Of a DNA stretch of 15,059 bases, positions 12,782 to 15,059 are shown in pieces. The position numbers were made by a program, and so were the translations under genes. The DNA comes from Lachnospiraceae bacterium (GTDB lineage: Bacteria > Bacillota > Clostridia > Lachnospirales > Lachnospiraceae), in contig VSOB01000070.1 of assembly GCA_009774625.1 (NCBI GenBank), positions 1 through 15,059 of the forward strand, written 5' to 3'. Every line of letters begins with the position of its first letter. Position 1 is the stretch's first letter. The notes beneath the pieces are model-generated. The model did not search any database. It saw nothing but the letters and a program-made list of their open reading frames with translations, and was not told the origin of the DNA.

Positions 12782-14898
12782 CGTCTGCTCCTTCCTGTAA
12801 ATACAGCAACGCTTCTTTCCTTCATAATAAATTCTCCCGTGATTTCCGGCGCCTGGGACTCATCAAAAAAGGGTTTCTCTCCGCAGGGAATCCCGGTATT
12901 TGCCATCAGATTCCAGGAAAAGTGTTTGGGCAGATAAGGCAAAAATATCGTTTCCGGTTCCCAATAGGCGTTGATGCAGATATATACAATATCTTCCTTC
13001 TTTTCTTTTCGGTTATAACCTGTGTAAAGCACACCCAGTGTTTTAGTCTGCTGTGTTGTTTCTGACAGATCAGGCGCACCGTTATGAATGCTGATGGATG
13101 CATAGCCGGTTCCGGAATGCTCCAGATCCATACGGATGACAGGATGGTTTTTGCGGAAGGCAATCATATATTGAAAAAATTCAAAAATATCCTTGTTTTT
13201 TTCCAGCAGAGTCCAGTCCAGCCAGGATATGATGTTGTCCTGGCAGTAGGAATTGTTGTTGCCGAATTGAGTATTGCCAAATTCATCTCCGGCCAGAAAC
13301 ATGGGAGTGCCCCGGCTGCAGAGCAAAACAGCACAGGCATTTTTTACCAGGCGATTGCGGAGGGCATTGACGGCAGGATCGTCGGTTTCTCCTTCCACAC
13401 CACAGTTCCAACTGCGGTTATCGTCGGTTCCGTCGGTATTGTTCCAGCCGTTGGCTTCATTGTGCTTGGTGTTGTAAGAATACAGATCGTACAATGGGAA
13501 ACCGTCATGACAGGTGATAAAATTCACGGAAGAATCATAGCCCCGTCCATAGGATTTGTACAGATCCGGTGATCCTGCGATTCTCAGGGCGGCTTCCGGA
13601 GCGGCCCACAAATCACCTTTCAGGTAATTTCGCAGACAGTCTCTGTATTTGCCGTTCCACTCCGCCCAGCGGTTCCAGGAGGGAAAGGTGCCTACCTGAT
13701 ACAGTCCGCCGGCATCCCAGGCTTCTGCAATCAGTTTTGTATTGCCCAGGATAGGATCCAGAGCAAGCTGTTTTAACAGAGGAGGATTGTTCATAGGAGA
13801 TCCATCCTCGTTTCGCCCCAGTATGGTAGCCAGATCAAAACGGAAACCGTCAATGCGGTAATCCGTAACCCAATAACGGAGACATTCCAGAATCATCTGC
13901 TGTACCATCGGATGATTGCAGTTCAATGTATTCCCGCAGCCGCTGAAATTGTAATAGGAACCATCTGGCGTAAGCATATAATAGATATTATTGTCAAAAC
14001 CTTTGAAAGATATATAAGGTCCTCTTTCATTTCCTTCTGCTGTATGGTTAAAAACCACATCAAGAATCACTTCGATGCCGTTTTTCTTCAGATCACGGAT
14101 CACTTCTTTCAGTTCTGTACCTTCCCGGTTATATTCTCTGTCAGAATTATAGCTGGTATTGGGGGCAAAAAATCCCACTGTATTATAGCCCCAGTAGTCC
14201 AGGAGCTGACGGCCCTCTATCATGCGCATGTCTCTGGTTTCATCAAACTCAAAAATGGGCATCAATTCCACTGCGTTGATACCCAGCGCTTTCAGATAGG
14301 GGATCTTTTCCCGCAGACCGGAAAAGGTTCCCTTATGAGTCACACCGGAGGATTGGTCTTTTGTAAAACCTCTTACATGCAGTTCATAAATAATAAGATC
14401 CTCCATTGGGATCACAGACTGTTTTTCGATTCCCCAGTCGAAGTTGTTGCGGACCACTCTGGCCCGATAGCCGTTTTCGTTGGAAGTAACGCCCCACACA
14501 CTCTGTCCGGCCACTGCTTTGGCATAAGGATCCAGCAGAATATGGTTTTTGTCAAATATCAACCCCTTGTCCGGTTCATAGGGACCGTCAAGGCGGTATG
14601 CATATTCAAAGTTTTCGATTTTCAGCCCGAATACGATCATGGAATATACTTTTCCGATCCGGTAACGTTCCGGAAAAGGGATCACTGCAAAAGGCTCTTC
14701 TTCTCCTCTGTTGTAAAGGAGCAGTTCACAGCTGGTGGCGCCCTGAGACTGTACCGTAAAATTTACACAACTGTTGGACAGGGCAGTAGCCCCGTTTTGG
14801 GTATAAAATCCGGGACGGACTTCATATCCGTCTATTACATCCAATACTTTTAATTCCTGAATAGGCATGATTGATAAGGTATCCTGTTTTTCTGTCAT
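12778..14898 (-). CDS. glgX: Glycogen debranching enzyme (GlgX/isoamylase type, GH13)
   Basis: I place the start at 14898 (MTEKQDTLS), which has AGAAGGAAA 7-8 bases upstream; a longer frame from 14925 lacks a ribosome site. The 706-residue protein has an N-terminal CBM48-like beta domain (about 25-130) and a GH13 barrel. The nucleophile is Asp355 in GFRFD, the acid/base Glu392 in IAEAWD, and the transition-state Asp465 in TCHDG. VVFNHT (281-286, with Asp280) is the first conserved GH13 block. The C-terminal beta domain follows from about 600. It should hydrolyse alpha-1,6 branch linkages of glycogen or limit dextrins. With no signal peptide it acts inside the cell. The stretch YWGYNTVGFFAPNTSY is typical of the isoamylase/GlgX subgroup. 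It leads a two-gene operon with the exonuclease. Confidence 0.92.
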   Translation of the reverse strand: MTEKQDTLSIMPIQELKVLDVIDGYEVRPGFYTQNGATALSNSCVNFTVQSQGATSCELLLYNRGEEEPFAVIPFPERYRIGKVYSMIVFGLKIENFEYAYRLDGPYEPDKGLIFDKNHILLDPYAKAVAGQSVWGVTSNENGYRARVVRNNFDWGIEKQSVIPMEDLIIYELHVRGFTKDQSSGVTHKGTFSGLREKIPYLKALGINAVELMPIFEFDETRDMRMIEGRQLLDYWGYNTVGFFAPNTSYNSDREYNREGTELKEVIRDLKKNGIEVILDVVFNHTAEGNERGPYISFKGFDNNIYYMLTPDGSYYNFSGCGNTLNCNHPMVQQMILECLRYWVTDYRIDGFRFDLATILGRNEDGSPMNNPPLLKQLALDPILGNTKLIAEAWDAGGLYQVGTFPSWNRWAEWNGKYRDCLRNYLKGDLWAAPEAALRIAGSPDLYKSYGRGYDSSVNFITCHDGFPLYDLYSYNTKHNEANGWNNTDGTDDNRSWNCGVEGETDDPAVNALRNRLVKNACAVLLCSRGTPMFLAGDEFGNTQFGNNNSYCQDNIISWLDWTLLEKNKDIFEFFQYMIAFRKNHPVIRMDLEHSGTGYASISIHNGAPDLSETTQQTKTLGVLYTGYNRKEKKEDIVYICINAYWEPETIFLPYLPKHFSWNLMANTGIPCGEKPFFDESQAPEITGEFIMKERSVAVFTGRSRR

Positions 14899-14932
14899 AA
14901 TGATTTCCTTCTTTATATCATACAAAGAGCAT

Positions 14933-14956
14933 GTAGTCTGCCTGTTAAGTAGTCTG
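14933..14956. repeat. Direct repeat of GTAGTCTG upstream of glgX
   Basis: GTAGTCTG occurs at 14933-14940 and 14949-14956, 16 bases apart from start to start. It lies between the candidate promoter and the ribosome site. It could be an operator with two half-sites on roughly the same DNA face. Confidence 0.3.
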
Positions 14957-14964
14957 TCCAGCTT

Positions 14965-14973
14965 ATTTTATCA
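14965..14973 (-). promoter_or_regulatory. Candidate extended -10 promoter of glgX
   Basis: On the minus strand TGATAAAAT (14973-14965) is a good extended -10. No convincing -35 is present 17 bases upstream. The rest of 14899-15059 is A+T-rich, with no gene seen. Confidence 0.4.
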
Positions 14974-15059
14974 CAAACACCGGCGGTTTCCTATTGGTTT
15001 TGATATTTTTTCACAATTTGTATTTTGCTATTTATTTTCCATATTAAGTGGTGTAAAAT

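Noticed and set aside
13912..14853. Long plus-strand open frame of 313 codons opposite glgX
   Set aside because: It lies wholly inside the antisense of a well-supported GH13 gene, has no ribosome site and reads as low-quality cysteine- and histidine-rich protein.
1..15059. CRISPR array, insertion sequence or rRNA
   Set aside because: No regularly spaced repeats, no transposase motifs and no rRNA-like sequence were seen anywhere in the window.

Overview
The window looks like chromosomal DNA of a low-to-moderate G+C Gram-positive anaerobe, most likely a member of the Lachnospiraceae (Clostridia). The basis is the gene families: DUF4446 and DUF3881 proteins beside parA/parB and serS, a sporulation-type D,D-carboxypeptidase, a GlgX-type debranching enzyme, strong AGGAGG-like ribosome sites and a tRNA gene without an encoded CCA. 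The species is inferred, not read directly.

Layout. (1) 38-706: a small lipoprotein with a DUF3221-like domain. (2) 869-6393: a tightly packed plus-strand run of parA, parB, a DUF4446 membrane protein, an HD-GYP phosphohydrolase, serS and a DUF3881 protein, closed by a hairpin terminator at 6443-6480. (3) 6632-6705: tRNA-Arg(CCU) with its own terminator. (4) 6851-9160: a visibly more G+C-rich cassette holding an SRAP/HMCES-type abasic-site protein, a Y-family DNA polymerase and an unrecognised 103-residue protein, closed by a perfect 11-bp terminator stem. (5) 9161-10200: wreckage, namely a frameshifted plus-strand gene resembling accessory lipoproteins of integrative elements, and minus-strand remnants of a Phd/YefM antitoxin and a RelE/ParE-like toxin. 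(6) 10204-11802: a well-formed promoter and a D-alanyl-D-alanine carboxypeptidase. (7) 11828-14898, minus strand: glgX-type debranching enzyme followed, with a 4-base overlap, by a DEDDh exonuclease carrying a C-terminal zinc-ribbon-like tail.

How it fits together. Region 2 is housekeeping: chromosome partitioning, probable cyclic-dinucleotide turnover and serine charging. Regions 3-5 read as an old integration site: a tRNA gene followed by a DNA-damage-tolerance cassette and decayed mobile-element cargo. The cassette is the most interesting part. The polymerase has a good promoter containing one LexA/DinR-like box, and a second, better box covers its ribosome site and TTG start. The polymerase has an internal sliding-clamp motif, QLNLF, and the SRAP protein ends in a matching QMSLF. 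This suggests an SOS-regulated set of proteins that may act together at the replication clamp, with the third small protein as an undescribed partner. Regions 6 and 7 converge on a shared terminator-like inverted repeat that lies inside the end of the exonuclease gene.
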